The position numbers and the translations under genes were made by a program. From the NCBI GenBank assembly GCA_022704435.1, contig JAKJGK010000006.1, forward strand, positions 1-44,743: DNA of 44,743 nt, given 5' to 3'. The notes beneath the pieces were generated by a model. The model was not told the DNA's origin. It saw only the letters and a program-made list of their open reading frames with translations, and made no database searches. The stretch is from Synergistota bacterium (GTDB taxonomy: Bacteria > Synergistota > Synergistia > Synergistales > Aminobacteriaceae). Every line of letters starts with the position of its first letter. Position 1 is the stretch's first letter. Of this stretch, positions 1 to 12,694 are shown in pieces.

Positions 1-286
1 GTATTTCCACCCTCCTGACGGGTTGGGGCTTGTAGACGCCACCCAGCAGTTCCTCCCTGATCCGCGCCCAGTTGTCGCGAAGGTACGGTTTCAGTTCCCG
101 CACCTTCATGCCGTCGATTCCGGCGGCACCCTTGTTGCTCGTCACCTGCGCCAGCGCCGCCACCATGTTCTCCCGCGCTACCACCTGTTCCATGAGTTCA
201 CTGCGTTCCGTCGCGTCTCGGCGGGGTCGCTCTGCGGTTCGCGCCGGAGACGAACTCGGCACTGCGGCGGGCACACGTGGATTCAC
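1..286 (-). CDS. ltrA: Group II intron reverse transcriptase/maturase, N-terminal fragment
   Basis: This is the intron-encoded protein, which copies the intron RNA into DNA and assists its splicing. Only about 95 residues are in the window. The visible part carries the family N-terminal signature: ELMEQVVARENMVAAL, then NKGAAGIDGM, then LRDNWARIREELLGG and YKPQPVRRVEI, which is the RT0/RT1 region. The catalytic YADD block lies beyond the left edge. A GGGAGGA ribosome site precedes two in-frame GTG codons at 289 and 286; 286 has the better spacing. ATG 193 would give a shorter product starting just before the conserved EQVV. Whether the full protein is intact cannot be judged here. Confidence 0.85.
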   Translation of the reverse strand, partial: MNPRVPAAVPSSSPARTAERPRRDATERSELMEQVVARENMVAALAQVTSNKGAAGIDGMKVRELKPYLRDNWARIREELLGGVYKPQPVRRVEI

Positions 287-827
287 CACTTCCTCCCGCC
301 TGCAGCTCCCAAAAGGGATTTTCAGCTGTCTTGATTCGTCTCGCGAGCTCACCGTTCGCTCTCCCTTCTCCATGTTCGGCCCTTCCCTCCGGGAGCACTT
401 TCTCCCTCGGGTACTATGGCCTCTGCTGACTCCTGCCGGCTCAGCCGGACATCTCTGTCCGGGTTGCCGAGTCGTTCGGCGTTCCCGACAGGCCTCCCCG
501 GGTTAAGCAGACGACAGGCGCAGCGGAGCGAGCCTTGTCGGTCGCTTATGCCGCATGCCTCTGGCGGCTAAGAACGTTATCTTTCCTTCCACCTACCCGC
601 CTCATCTACTCCCCGCAGCCTTCGGCAGCAAGGACTTTGTCTTGCTTAGCAGACTCGTCCAACTGCGCGGAGCCTTATATGAGGTTCATGTCCTTCGGGC
701 CGGAAGTTTGCCTCGGGCTTCCTTCAGATTCCACCTCGCGATGGACACCCTTGCCTTCAGCTACGGCTACTGCTGCCTTCACCGCTCAGGACTTGCACCT
801 GGTAGATAACGCCCATGCCGGGCACAC
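1..827 (-). mobile_element. Group II intron (class C-like), 5' part, runs off the left edge
   Basis: Read on the minus strand, the element starts at 827 with GTGTGCCCGGCATGGGCG, which matches the GUGYG start and early domain I of bacterial group II introns. About 540 nt of non-coding, purine-rich sequence with GAAGG-type segments follows, as expected for domains I-III, and then the maturase reading frame begins near 286. A perfect 7-bp hairpin lies 13 nt upstream of the boundary at 841-862. Class C introns typically insert just after such terminator-like stems. Domains V and VI and the 3' exon are outside the window. The family call rests on the 5' motif plus the reverse transcriptase; the exact 5' boundary is inferred. 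Confidence 0.8.
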
Positions 828-840
828 TAAGCGATCGACA

Positions 841-862
841 CGAACGGAAAAGCGCCCGTTCG
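841..862. other. Hairpin in the intron 5' exon
   Basis: Perfect inverted repeat CGAACGG / CCGTTCG with an 8-nt loop, ending 13 nt before the intron boundary. It is a plausible class C intron target stem. It is not itself followed by a clear T-tract. Confidence 0.5.
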
Positions 863-874
863 GTCGCCTGCTTA

Positions 875-957
875 TGTCGTCCCGAACGCAGCCTCTTGCG
901 TCATCCCGAACGCAGTGAGGGATCTCGTCTTCGCAACCATGCTCGGCGAGATCCCTC
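875..957. repeat. Palindromic intergenic repeat
   Basis: The motif TCCCGAACGCAG occurs twice in direct orientation (from about 880 and 904). The second copy runs into a perfect 11-bp inverted repeat, GAGGGATCTCG (917-927) and CGAGATCCCTC (947-957), with a 19-nt loop. This looks like a dispersed intergenic palindromic element rather than a gene; no T-tract supports a terminator. Copy number in the genome cannot be seen from this window. Confidence 0.6.
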
Positions 958-1195
958 CAGCCGTGAAGGTTAGTTGATACAGCTCGACCCGTGGAGATGG
1001 GCGGGTGCGATGCGCACCGCCGGTATCCCCTATTCGTCCAGGTACTCCAGCAAGTCATCGGGCAAGAACCATATTTGGCTGGCAGGGAAACGTTATCTTG
1101 AAGAGCTTTCTGGTGGTGGGGAAACCGGCTTTCGACTTCCCAAGGAGTATTCGGAACACGTTGTGACCCACTGATTTAAGTTCGAGCCACGCAGC
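958..1195. other. Intergenic region without a recognisable gene
   Basis: About 240 bp between the palindromic repeat and the toxin gene. Reading frames are short, lack ribosome sites and resemble no family I recognise. It may be decayed sequence left by mobile element activity. Confidence 0.4.
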
Positions 1196-1474
1196 CTATC
1201 TACTTCGGGAGTAAATCGCCGAGCGATGCCCTATGTCCACGGCGACGATGACGAGTTCGTCATCCCGTATCTCGGCCAGCAGACGGTAGTCTCCGATCCT
1301 GTAGCGCCATAGTCCGCGCAAAGGACCCGTGAGAGCTTTCCCGGAAGCGCGCGGGTCGGGGCTGTTCCGAAGATGTCGATTGATATAGCTCAGAATAAGG
1401 CGCTGCGTCTCCCGATCGAGTTTTTGTATCTTCTTTGCCGTTCCGGCATCTATTTCCACCGACCAGACGCTCAT
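1196..1474 (-). CDS. RelE/ParE-family toxin
   Basis: A 92-residue protein of the RelE/ParE superfamily. These are small toxins, usually ribosome-dependent mRNA interferases held inactive by a neighbouring antitoxin. The sequence shows the family layout: a basic N-terminal helix region (AKKIQKLDRETQRLIL), then LTGPLRGLWRYRIGDYRLLAEI and the terminal strand ELVIVAVDIGHRS. The arginines of WRYRIGDYR and the late histidine are in the positions typical of RelE-type proteins. The start overlaps the antitoxin stop in an ATGA arrangement, so translation is probably coupled. The cellular target is not deducible from sequence. Confidence 0.88.
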   Translation of the reverse strand: MSVWSVEIDAGTAKKIQKLDRETQRLILSYINRHLRNSPDPRASGKALTGPLRGLWRYRIGDYRLLAEIRDDELVIVAVDIGHRSAIYSRSR

Positions 1475-1710
1475 AAATCATCCTCGGAAAACCCGCATTC
1501 CTTCATTAAATCCTCGAAGCTCACAGTCTCTCGCTTGCTCTTCAACCATGCCGTATACACTTCGAGATCGTAGGCATCCTCGATTTTTTCGAGAAGAGAC
1601 GCCCTGGCTAGCTGGGCGATGGTCATATTATTCTCCTTCGCGTACTCCTCGACCGCCATGCGCTCTTCGGGGGTGAGCCGCACCGTGAGCGTCTTTTCCA
1701 AAGTCGCCAT
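1471..1710 (-). CDS. RelB/DUF6290-type antitoxin
   Basis: A 79-residue antitoxin partner of the downstream RelE-like toxin. The N-terminus (TLTVRLTPEERMAVEEYAKE, then NMTIAQLARASL) is a ribbon-helix-helix DNA-binding fold. The acidic C-terminal tail (VSFEDLMKECGFSEDDL) is the likely toxin-neutralising segment. The ATG at 1710 is chosen because GAGGAGG lies 8 nt upstream; an in-frame frame extension toward 1938 has no ribosome site and would run through the promoter. The dimer probably represses its own promoter through the inverted repeat upstream, as is usual for such pairs. Confidence 0.87.
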   Translation of the reverse strand: MATLEKTLTVRLTPEERMAVEEYAKENNMTIAQLARASLLEKIEDAYDLEVYTAWLKSKRETVSFEDLMKECGFSEDDL

Positions 1711-1733
1711 TATCGCCACCTCCTCTGTATTGC

Positions 1734-1775
1734 ATCGTAACACAACGGTGCGCGGCGTCAACTCCGAACCGTTGT
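1734..1775 (-). promoter_or_regulatory. Toxin-antitoxin promoter with palindromic operator
   Basis: On the minus strand, TTGACG (1756-1761) and TACGAT (1734-1739) are 16 bp apart. An 8-bp perfect inverted repeat, ACAACGGT (1742-1749) and ACCGTTGT (1768-1775), has one arm in the spacer and the other just upstream of the -35. This is the expected place for an autoregulatory ribbon-helix-helix operator. Confidence 0.65.
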
Positions 1776-1831
1776 AATAAGGCGCAGAGGTATGGCTACT
1801 CGCAGAAAGCCGCGGCTTCCGGCAAAGGCCG

Positions 1832-2527
1832 CTACCATTTGAAATGTACGGGCGGAAAATCCACGTTGATGATCTCAAACCGCACCGGCACCTCGAAGTA
1901 AATCGCAAACATCGCCCTGAACCGTTGACCGCAGCCAACGCATTTGTACTCGTCCAGAATGGTGACGCTTGTGCAGGGTGTTTCGGCGGGCGGCAGGAAG
2001 ATGTCGATGGTATGGGTTATGTCGTTCGGACGGGAACAGGAGGGACAGCGGACAATGAGCGCGCCCGCATCATCTCCTGGACTTTTTCCCGAAAAGCGAT
2101 AATTACCGTACCGACACAGGACGTACTGCGTGTAATAGAACACCCACCAGACCGAATATTTCGGTTCCCTTCCCTGCCGCACATCCCTGAGATTCGCGAG
2201 AAGCTCTTCGATCATCCCGATATCGCCTTTTAACCTGTCGTCGTTCTTCTCCGAAAGCCGGTCCCTGAACCCCTCGATTAGAATCACAACATCGTCCAGA
2301 TGCCTGAGGAAATGTCCTCGATGATTCTCGCGGGCTTCACGGAGTCGTGCCTTCGCGATTCTTACCGCATCTTCCAGGCCCTCATTACAACGGTGGAGTC
2401 TGCCAGTCTCATGATCGTCGAGGTATCCCCGCTCATCGGCGAATTCCAAGCCGGTGAGCTCGTTGGAGTAATGTTGCACTTTTTCCGAGAGGAAATAGAT
2501 ATCAAAAAGAACAGATTGGAAATCCAT
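1832..2527 (-). CDS. Uncharacterised protein with C-terminal zinc ribbon
   Basis: A 231-residue protein that I cannot assign to a named family. The first half is predicted helical and rich in charged residues (LREARENHRGHFLRHLDDVV and similar), with no signal peptide. The second half carries CPSCSRPND and, about 35 residues later, CVGCGQRF, a pair of CxxC knuckles that should bind one zinc ion. The ATG at 2527 has GAGGGAGG four bases upstream. It starts 33 bp after the gyrB stop on the same strand, so it is probably transcribed with the gyrase genes. The zinc-ribbon call follows from the cysteine spacing; any role in DNA topology is speculation based on position only. Confidence 0.75.
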   Translation of the reverse strand: MDFQSVLFDIYFLSEKVQHYSNELTGLEFADERGYLDDHETGRLHRCNEGLEDAVRIAKARLREARENHRGHFLRHLDDVVILIEGFRDRLSEKNDDRLKGDIGMIEELLANLRDVRQGREPKYSVWWVFYYTQYVLCRYGNYRFSGKSPGDDAGALIVRCPSCSRPNDITHTIDIFLPPAETPCTSVTILDEYKCVGCGQRFRAMFAIYFEVPVRFEIINVDFPPVHFKW

Positions 2528-2560
2528 GTGGCCTCCCTCGCGTACGGTCGTTGTCTCCGG

Positions 2561-6891
<4,331 letters not shown>

Positions 6892-6960
6892 GTCGATTCT
6901 CCTTTATCACGTAAAAGGCGGGGCCCAAGGCACCCGCCTGTCTGGTTATATAACGGTATT

Positions 6961-6989
6961 TTATCATGTGCGCCTGCTGGAAGCGCCAA
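6961..6989 (-). promoter_or_regulatory. Candidate promoter for the gyrase operon
   Basis: Minus-strand TTGGCG (6984-6989) and TGATAA (6961-6966) separated by 17 bp, about 70 bp upstream of the gyrA start. The match is moderate. Confidence 0.4.
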
Positions 6990-7036
6990 GACCTCTCCAC
7001 TCCCCTTTTTGCACCAGATCTCAATGAAAGGAAGAG

Positions 7037-7065
7037 TTGACCCGCGCATTGTCCTGTGATATATT
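7037..7065 (+). promoter_or_regulatory. Sigma70-type promoter for the M20 amidohydrolase
   Basis: TTGACC (7037-7042) and TATATT (7060-7065) with a 17-bp spacer. The predicted transcript has a leader of roughly 145 nt before the ATG at 7217. Confidence 0.7.
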
Positions 7066-7216
7066 TTTTGCAACGTGAGTTTTACAGGCTATATTCACTG
7101 GCATTTCATACAAGGAGGTGGTCTCGGAGCCTGCACATATATCGCTTCTCAGCGTGTCCCGCACAGTCGTCGGTTGTTTTCCCGGTATTCGAGTTTGGAT
7201 AAAAGGAGGAAACACC

Positions 7217-8764
7217 ATGCGAAAAACGCTCAGCCTGGCAATAATCCCCATTCTCGTCGCGCTCTTCGTCTCGCCCGCCCTTGGCGCGGGAATCGGAGAG
7301 ATGACCCCCGCCAAGGAAACAGCTCTCAATTGGATTGACGCCCATTCTGAAGTCGCGGCCGAGACGGCCACATATATCTGGCACAACCCTGAGCTGGGGC
7401 TCGGGGAGCACAAGAGCTCGGTCGCGCTCCAAGAGATGCTGAAGGCGGCCGGGTTCAACGTCGAGACGGGCGTGGCCGGGATGTCCACCGCTTTTGTCGC
7501 CAGCTGGGGCGAGGGCAAACCGGTCATCGGCATCCACGCGGAGTTCGACGCCCTTCCGGGCCTCTCCCAGGTGGCCGGCCTGGCGGAGGAGAAGATGATC
7601 GTGGAGGGCTGCCCCGGTCACGGCTGCGGCCACAACCTGTTCGGCACTTACAGTTCACTGGCTGCTATAGCGGTCAAGCAGGCCATGGAGGCCAACGGAG
7701 TAAATGGCACGATCAAACTGTACGGCACCCCGTCGGAGGAGACCCTAGTCGGCAAGGTCTTCTTCGTCAAGGAGGGCATCTACAACGACGCGGATGCAGT
7801 GATATCCTGGCACCCGGGCACGTCGAACAACGTCTCCTACGGTTCATCCCTGGCCATGGACAACTTCAAGGTCCGCTTCTACGGCAAGGCATCCCATGCC
7901 GCCTCCGCCCCGTGGGCGGGCAGAAGCGCCCTGGACGCGGTCGAGCTCATGAACATTGGAATGAACTACATGAGGGAGCACGTTCGGCCGGAATCTAGGA
8001 TCATGTACTCGATACCGGACGGCGGACAGGCCCCGAACGTCGTGCCCCCTTACGCGGAGGTCTGGTACTACATACGCGCACCCCAGTACAGCATGGTCAA
8101 GGAGATAATGGACTGGATGAAAGAAGTGGCGAAGGGCGCGGCGATGATGACGCAGACCAGGATGGAGTTCGTTCCTATAACCGCCGTCTGGCAGTACTTG
8201 CCAAACCAGGTGCTGGCCAAGGTGGGGTACGCCAACGCCCAATTGGTCGGAGTTCCCCCGTTCACCGACGAGGACGAGGAGATAGCACGTCCGTTCTCAG
8301 AAACGGTCGGGATAAAGGAGGGGCCGTTCCTGTCCAGAGAGTTCGTCCAGTACGACTACGACAAGCCCTTCGTTTGGGCTACCGGCGGCGGGTCCATTGA
8401 CGAGGCCAACACGAGCTGGGTGGTGCCCATGGTCCGCTTCGGGACCGCCACGCAGGCAAAGGGGACACCCGGTCACTCGTGGCAGAACGTCGCGCAAAAT
8501 ATACTGCCGCCCGCGTTCAAGGCCAGCCTCACGGTGGCCAAGTACATGGCCGCGACAGCTCTCGACTTGTACGCGAACCCTGGAATGCTGGAGGAGGCGT
8601 GGGCTGAGCTCAAGGCTTCCAACGAGAAGTACGGCCCGTTTGTCGATCCGGCCAAGGACATTGCGCTCCCGACCTTCCACCTGATGCACAACGTAGATGA
8701 ATCGCAGGTACCGGTGCAAACCAAGGAAGACCTGCCTCTGCCGGATTTTTCGTCTCTGAAATAG
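7217..8764 (+). CDS. Exported M20-family amidohydrolase (AbgB/aminoacylase-like)
   Basis: A 515-residue zinc-dependent amidohydrolase of peptidase family M20, the group that includes AbgB and aminoacylases. These enzymes cleave N-acyl or amide-linked amino acids. The first 24 residues (MRKTLSLAIIPILVALFVSP, ALGA) form a signal peptide, so it probably acts outside the cytoplasm, unlike most relatives. Metal and catalytic motifs are visible: HAEFDALPG, GHGCGHNLFGT, GTPSEET and SWHPGTSN. A dimerisation lid domain sits between. GGAGG precedes ATG 7217, and in-frame codons further upstream lack a good ribosome site. It has its own promoter and a strong terminator, so it is monocistronic. The substrate is unknown. 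Confidence 0.88.
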   Translation: MRKTLSLAIIPILVALFVSPALGAGIGEMTPAKETALNWIDAHSEVAAETATYIWHNPELGLGEHKSSVALQEMLKAAGFNVETGVAGMSTAFVASWGEGKPVIGIHAEFDALPGLSQVAGLAEEKMIVEGCPGHGCGHNLFGTYSSLAAIAVKQAMEANGVNGTIKLYGTPSEETLVGKVFFVKEGIYNDADAVISWHPGTSNNVSYGSSLAMDNFKVRFYGKASHAASAPWAGRSALDAVELMNIGMNYMREHVRPESRIMYSIPDGGQAPNVVPPYAEVWYYIRAPQYSMVKEIMDWMKEVAKGAAMMTQTRMEFVPITAVWQYLPNQVLAKVGYANAQLVGVPPFTDEDEEIARPFSETVGIKEGPFLSREFVQYDYDKPFVWATGGGSIDEANTSWVVPMVRFGTATQAKGTPGHSWQNVAQNILPPAFKASLTVAKYMAATALDLYANPGMLEEAWAELKASNEKYGPFVDPAKDIALPTFHLMHNVDESQVPVQTKEDLPLPDFSSLK

Positions 8765-8788
8765 CAAAAAAAGACAGGGCATGTTGCG

Positions 8789-8821
8789 ACACCGGAGGGC
8801 TTCCGCCCTCCGGTGTTTTTT
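8789..8821 (+). terminator. Intrinsic terminator after the M20 gene
   Basis: Perfect 11-bp stem ACACCGGAGGG / CCCTCCGGTGT with a CTTCCG loop, followed by a run of T. Confidence 0.92.
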
Positions 8822-8856
8822 CGCGCCGGCCGTCGTCTGAAGCTTCGTAAAGCTCC

Positions 8857-8885
8857 TTGAAAAAACCATGCCGCTCTGCTAGCAT
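8857..8885 (+). promoter_or_regulatory. Candidate promoter for the S9 peptidase
   Basis: TTGAAA (8857-8862) and TAGCAT (8880-8885) with a 17-bp spacer, located between the preceding terminator and the peptidase start. Confidence 0.5.
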
Positions 8886-8959
8886 TCGTGTTGCTTCAAC
8901 AGACGCCCGACCCTTGACGCCCGCTTGAAGACTTTAAAAGAGCAGAGGTGAATTGAACT

Positions 8960-10852
8960 GTGAAAATGCTCATGCTTTTCGCTTCGGCGATGTTGCTCGT
9001 CATGGCGGGCGTAACCGTCGCGCGGGCGGATGAAAGGCCGCTTCCCCTCGAGAGTTTCTTCAGGAATCCGGAGAAGATGGGCTTTCAGATATCGCCGGAC
9101 GGGACCAGGATACTCTACCTGGCCCCCTGGGAGAGGCGCCTGAACGTCCACGTTCAGACCATAGGCGAGGACTCGGCCGTCCGAGTCACCTCCGCTACCG
9201 AGCGAGACATAATCGCATGCTTGTGGTCCGGGAACGACAGAATAGTCTACCTTCAGGACAAGGGCGGAGACGAGAACTATCACCTGTTCAGCGCGAAGGC
9301 TGACGGCTCCGGAGCGCGAGACCTGACCCCCTTCGACGGTGTCCGGACCACCATCGTCGATCCGCTCGAGGAAAAGGACGACGAGATGCTGGTCGGCCTG
9401 AACAGACGGGACCCCACGGTCTTCGACGTATACCGGCTGAACCTGGACTCGGGAGAGCTCTCCCTGGTCGAGGAGAACCCTGGTGACATAGGATCATGGA
9501 TGACCGACCACGACGGCAAACTTCGCGTTGCGGTCAAATCCGACGGAGTGAACACCTCCCTGCTCTACCGCGAGCGCGAAGGAATCCCGTTCAGAACCCT
9601 GCTCACCACGGACTTCCGGGAGGGTGTCTCTCCGCTGTTTTTCACATTCGACAACAAGAAGCTTTACGTCTCCTCCAACCTGGGGCGCGACAAGTCGGCG
9701 ATCTTCCTTTTCGACCCGGAGACCGTCAAACACGAGGAGCTGATATTCGAGCACCCGGAGGTCGACGTCGGAAGCCTGATGTACTCCAAAAAGAGAAAGG
9801 TGATAACCGGCGCGGCCTTCGTAACGGACCGCCTGAAATACCACTTCTTCGACGACGAAAGGAGGGCGCTCCAGGATGAGCTGGAGTCGCTGCTGCCCGG
9901 CTACCAGGTCAGGGTATCCTCTATGAACAGGGACGAGGACAAGGCGCTTCTGCGAGCCAACAGTGACAGGACAGCGGGGGCCTACTACTTCTACGACATG
10001 GCGAAGAAGAAACTGACAAAACTCGAGGACGTGGCCCCGTGGCTGCCGGAGGACAAAATGGCGCCTATGAAGGCGGTCTCGTACAAGTCCCGGGACGGGC
10101 TGACGATCCATGGATACCTCACCATACCGCTTGGATCCGACGGGAAGAATCTGCCCGTGGTCATCCATCCGCACGGAGGTCCCTGGCTCAGGGATGTCTG
10201 GGGCTTCGACGCCGAAGTCCAGTTCCTCGCCAGCAGAGGGCTGGCGGTGCTTCAGATGAACTTCCGCGGCTCCACCGGCTACGGCCGGGCCTTCTGGGAG
10301 GCGAGCTTCAAACAGTGGGGGCGCGCGATGCAGGACGACATAACGGACGGTGTCAAGTGGCTCGTCGACTCCGGCGTGGCAGATCCTAAAAGGGTCGCGA
10401 TCTACGGAGGCTCCTACGGCGGATACGCGGTGCTCGCCGGGCTGACCTTCACACCCGACCTGTACGCCTGCGGGGTAGACTACGTCGGCGTTTCGAATCT
10501 ATTCACCCTGCTTGAGGCTATCCCTCCCTACTGGGAGCTCGAGAGAAAGATGATGTACGAACAGATAGGGGACCCGGAGACGGAACAGGACCTCCTTAGG
10601 GCCGCCTCCCCCGTCTTCCATGCGGATAATATCAAGGCCCCCCTCCTCGTGGCCCAGGGGGCGAACGACCCGCGCGTCAAGAAGGCAGAGTCCGACCAGA
10701 TAGTCGAGGCCTTGAAGAAGCGCGGAATCGACGTCGAGTACATGGTCAAGGAAAACGAGGGGCACGGATTCCTGAACGAGGAGAATCGCTTCGACTTCTA
10801 CCGCGCCATGGAGCGCTTCTTCTCGAAGCACCTGGGGAGCTACTCGGAGTAA
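8960..10852 (+). CDS. Exported S9 prolyl-oligopeptidase-family peptidase
   Basis: A 630-residue serine peptidase of family S9 (acylaminoacyl-peptidase/DPP-like). It should trim short peptides, probably outside the cytoplasm: residues 1-23 form a signal peptide ending VARADE. The N-terminal beta-propeller is built of WD/PD40-like repeats (ISPDGTRILYL, WSGNDRIVYLQD). The alpha/beta-hydrolase domain holds the triad: Ser485 in GGSYGGY, Asp570 in GANDPR and His602 in GHGF. HPHGGPW is the oxyanion-side motif. GTG 8960 is preferred over ATG 8966 because AGAGG is at usable distance only for the GTG. Together with the M20 enzyme and glutaminase it suggests peptide and amino acid scavenging. Confidence 0.9.
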   Translation: MKMLMLFASAMLLVMAGVTVARADERPLPLESFFRNPEKMGFQISPDGTRILYLAPWERRLNVHVQTIGEDSAVRVTSATERDIIACLWSGNDRIVYLQDKGGDENYHLFSAKADGSGARDLTPFDGVRTTIVDPLEEKDDEMLVGLNRRDPTVFDVYRLNLDSGELSLVEENPGDIGSWMTDHDGKLRVAVKSDGVNTSLLYREREGIPFRTLLTTDFREGVSPLFFTFDNKKLYVSSNLGRDKSAIFLFDPETVKHEELIFEHPEVDVGSLMYSKKRKVITGAAFVTDRLKYHFFDDERRALQDELESLLPGYQVRVSSMNRDEDKALLRANSDRTAGAYYFYDMAKKKLTKLEDVAPWLPEDKMAPMKAVSYKSRDGLTIHGYLTIPLGSDGKNLPVVIHPHGGPWLRDVWGFDAEVQFLASRGLAVLQMNFRGSTGYGRAFWEASFKQWGRAMQDDITDGVKWLVDSGVADPKRVAIYGGSYGGYAVLAGLTFTPDLYACGVDYVGVSNLFTLLEAIPPYWELERKMMYEQIGDPETEQDLLRAASPVFHADNIKAPLLVAQGANDPRVKKAESDQIVEALKKRGIDVEYMVKENEGHGFLNEENRFDFYRAMERFFSKHLGSYSE

Positions 10853-10899
10853 AACCCGCGCCCGGACCGGCGGGCAGGGCATTGAACAGGGGGGACGAG

Positions 10900-11817
10900 A
10901 TGCAGGATCTGCTCGACTCGGTGGTCGACGGTTGCAGGGAAGAGTGGCAGGCCGGAAGGACCGCCACGTACATCCCGGAGCTAGCGAAGGCCCGCGCCGA
11001 CGCTGTGGGCGCTTCGGTGTTCGATCTGTCGTCGGGAGGCTGCTCCTCCGGCGACTTTGATTACCGCTTCACCATGCAGTCGGTGTCCAAGGTGCTATCG
11101 TTGTCGCTGGCGCTGTCCGTGTGCGGGGAGGACGAGGTCTTCTCCCGTGTCGGAATGGACCCCCTGGCCGACTCGTTCAACTCCATCATGAGGCTCGAGA
11201 TGGACGCCCCCCACCGGCCGCACAACCCCCTGATCAACTCAGGGGCCATAGTCGTGCTGTCGCTGCTCCCCTACCGCGATGCCGAGGAGCGCTTCGCCGC
11301 GGTCTCCGACATGGCGTCGCGGATGACGGGGAACAGATCGATGTCGGTCAATGAGGCCGTGTTCAGGTCGGAGAGGGACACAGCGGCCAGGAACAGGTCG
11401 CTCGCGTGGTTCCTGAAGAGCGTTGGCAACCTGGACGGCGACGTGGACGACATCCTGGACACCTACTTCCGCCAGTGCAGTCTGGAGGCCGACTGCCGCG
11501 ACCTGGCCGTGCTGGGGGCCACCCTGGCGGCGGACGGGATGAACCCCGTGACCGGGGAGCAGGTGGTCCCCCCTCGCGTGGCGGAGATAACCAGGGCGAT
11601 CATGGCGACCTGCGGCATGTACAACGGCTCCGGCGAGTTCGCGGTCACGGTGGGGATCCCTGCCAAGAGCGGCGTCGGGGGCGGGATATCGGCCGCGGTT
11701 CGCGGTAGGATGGGCATTGGAACCTGCGGCCCCGCCCTTGACGGAAAGGGCAACTCTGTCGCCGGGATGAGGATACTGCAGCGCCTCAGCGAGGAACTGC
11801 GGCTCCGGATCTACTGA
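10900..11817 (+). CDS. glsA: Glutaminase (serine-dependent, GlsA family)
   Basis: A 305-residue glutaminase that hydrolyses L-glutamine to glutamate and ammonia in the cytoplasm. The length is typical. The beta-lactamase-like catalytic motif is seen in FTMQSVSKV (Ser-x-x-Lys). Further family motifs are PHRPHNPLINSGAI, MYNGSGEFA and the glycine-rich PAKSGVGGGI. ATG 10900 is selected because AGGGGGG is spaced correctly; a TTG 18 bases upstream would extend the protein without a ribosome site. It begins 47 bp after the S9 peptidase gene and may be cotranscribed with it, consistent with amino acid fermentation. Confidence 0.93.
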   Translation: MQDLLDSVVDGCREEWQAGRTATYIPELAKARADAVGASVFDLSSGGCSSGDFDYRFTMQSVSKVLSLSLALSVCGEDEVFSRVGMDPLADSFNSIMRLEMDAPHRPHNPLINSGAIVVLSLLPYRDAEERFAAVSDMASRMTGNRSMSVNEAVFRSERDTAARNRSLAWFLKSVGNLDGDVDDILDTYFRQCSLEADCRDLAVLGATLAADGMNPVTGEQVVPPRVAEITRAIMATCGMYNGSGEFAVTVGIPAKSGVGGGISAAVRGRMGIGTCGPALDGKGNSVAGMRILQRLSEELRLRIY

Positions 11818-11828
11818 CCCCAGCGCTC

Positions 11829-11856
11829 TGGACAGGCCTTCGAACCATGCTATAAT
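11829..11856 (+). promoter_or_regulatory. Promoter for the SprA-like protein
   Basis: TGGACA (11829-11834) and a perfect TATAAT (11851-11856) with a 16-bp spacer, 38 bp before the start codon. Confidence 0.7.
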
Positions 11857-11894
11857 AGGTTGAAAAGCCAGTTTTCAAGGGGAGGTGGACCGCC

Positions 11895-12614
11895 ATGCCC
11901 GGGATCTCTTCCGTAGCCCCGGTAAGCGCAACCAGGATGATAACGCCCGTCGCGAACAACGCCAGGCGGGACAGTCTGCGCCGAGCCGAGCAGGAGGTCA
12001 TGCGGCAGGAGATGTCCATCAGGAGCCAGGGCGACGTCACCTCCACGGTCTACCACTACGAAATCGGCCCCGACGGCAGACGCTACATCACCGGGGCCAC
12101 CGTCACATACAAGGAGAAGGTCGACGAAAAGGGCATCCCCCGGGCCGACAAAGGCGCGTCCGGTGCCGGCGATACGACGGAGCGCCGGGCTTCTGATACT
12201 GGCAGGGTGGAGCTGACCGACGACAGCAAGGCCAGGATCAAGGCCGTCGAACGGGAGGTAATCGCCCACGAGGCCGCCCACAAGGCCGTTGGAGGCCAGT
12301 TCGCCGGGCCTGTTGCGTACACCTACGCGACCGCGCCGGACGGGACGAGATACATCGTGGGAGGAGAGGTCGCCATCTCGGCACCCGAGGGCAGGACCCC
12401 GGAGGAGACCATCCAGATAATGGAGCAGGTCAAGCGTGCGGCCCTCGCCCCCGGCTCCCCGTCGGCCCAGGACATCCAAGTGGCGGCCGCGGCTGCGGCC
12501 GCCCAGATGCGAGCCCTCGCGGAGATGGCAAAGCGCGATGCGGCGGAGGCTTACTCCCCGGAGAGCACAGGGAGACGATCCGAAAGATGGGGCGAGTTCG
12601 CGGCGACTGCCTGA
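11895..12614 (+). CDS. SprA-related putative metalloprotease
   Basis: A 239-residue protein of the SprA-related family (PF12118; members are often labelled putative metalloprotease CJM1_0395 family). The central stretch EREVIAHEAAHKAVGGQFAG carries the HExxH zinc-binding signature as HEAAH. It is followed by the conserved YTYATAPDGTRYIVGGEV segment. An N-terminal repeat of the same theme (YHYEIGPDGRRYITGATV) is characteristic of the family. The C-terminal part is an alanine-rich helix. There is no classical signal peptide. GGGAGGTGG precedes the ATG. It has its own promoter and a downstream terminator. The substrate and cellular role of the family are not established. Confidence 0.82.
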   Translation: MPGISSVAPVSATRMITPVANNARRDSLRRAEQEVMRQEMSIRSQGDVTSTVYHYEIGPDGRRYITGATVTYKEKVDEKGIPRADKGASGAGDTTERRASDTGRVELTDDSKARIKAVEREVIAHEAAHKAVGGQFAGPVAYTYATAPDGTRYIVGGEVAISAPEGRTPEETIQIMEQVKRAALAPGSPSAQDIQVAAAAAAAQMRALAEMAKRDAAEAYSPESTGRRSERWGEFAATA

Positions 12615-12694
12615 GATCAGAAGTGAGTGGACGGATCCGAGTAGTGATCCCCCTTCCGCAGAAACTCCGCAACTGCAGCAGGACGGCTCATATT

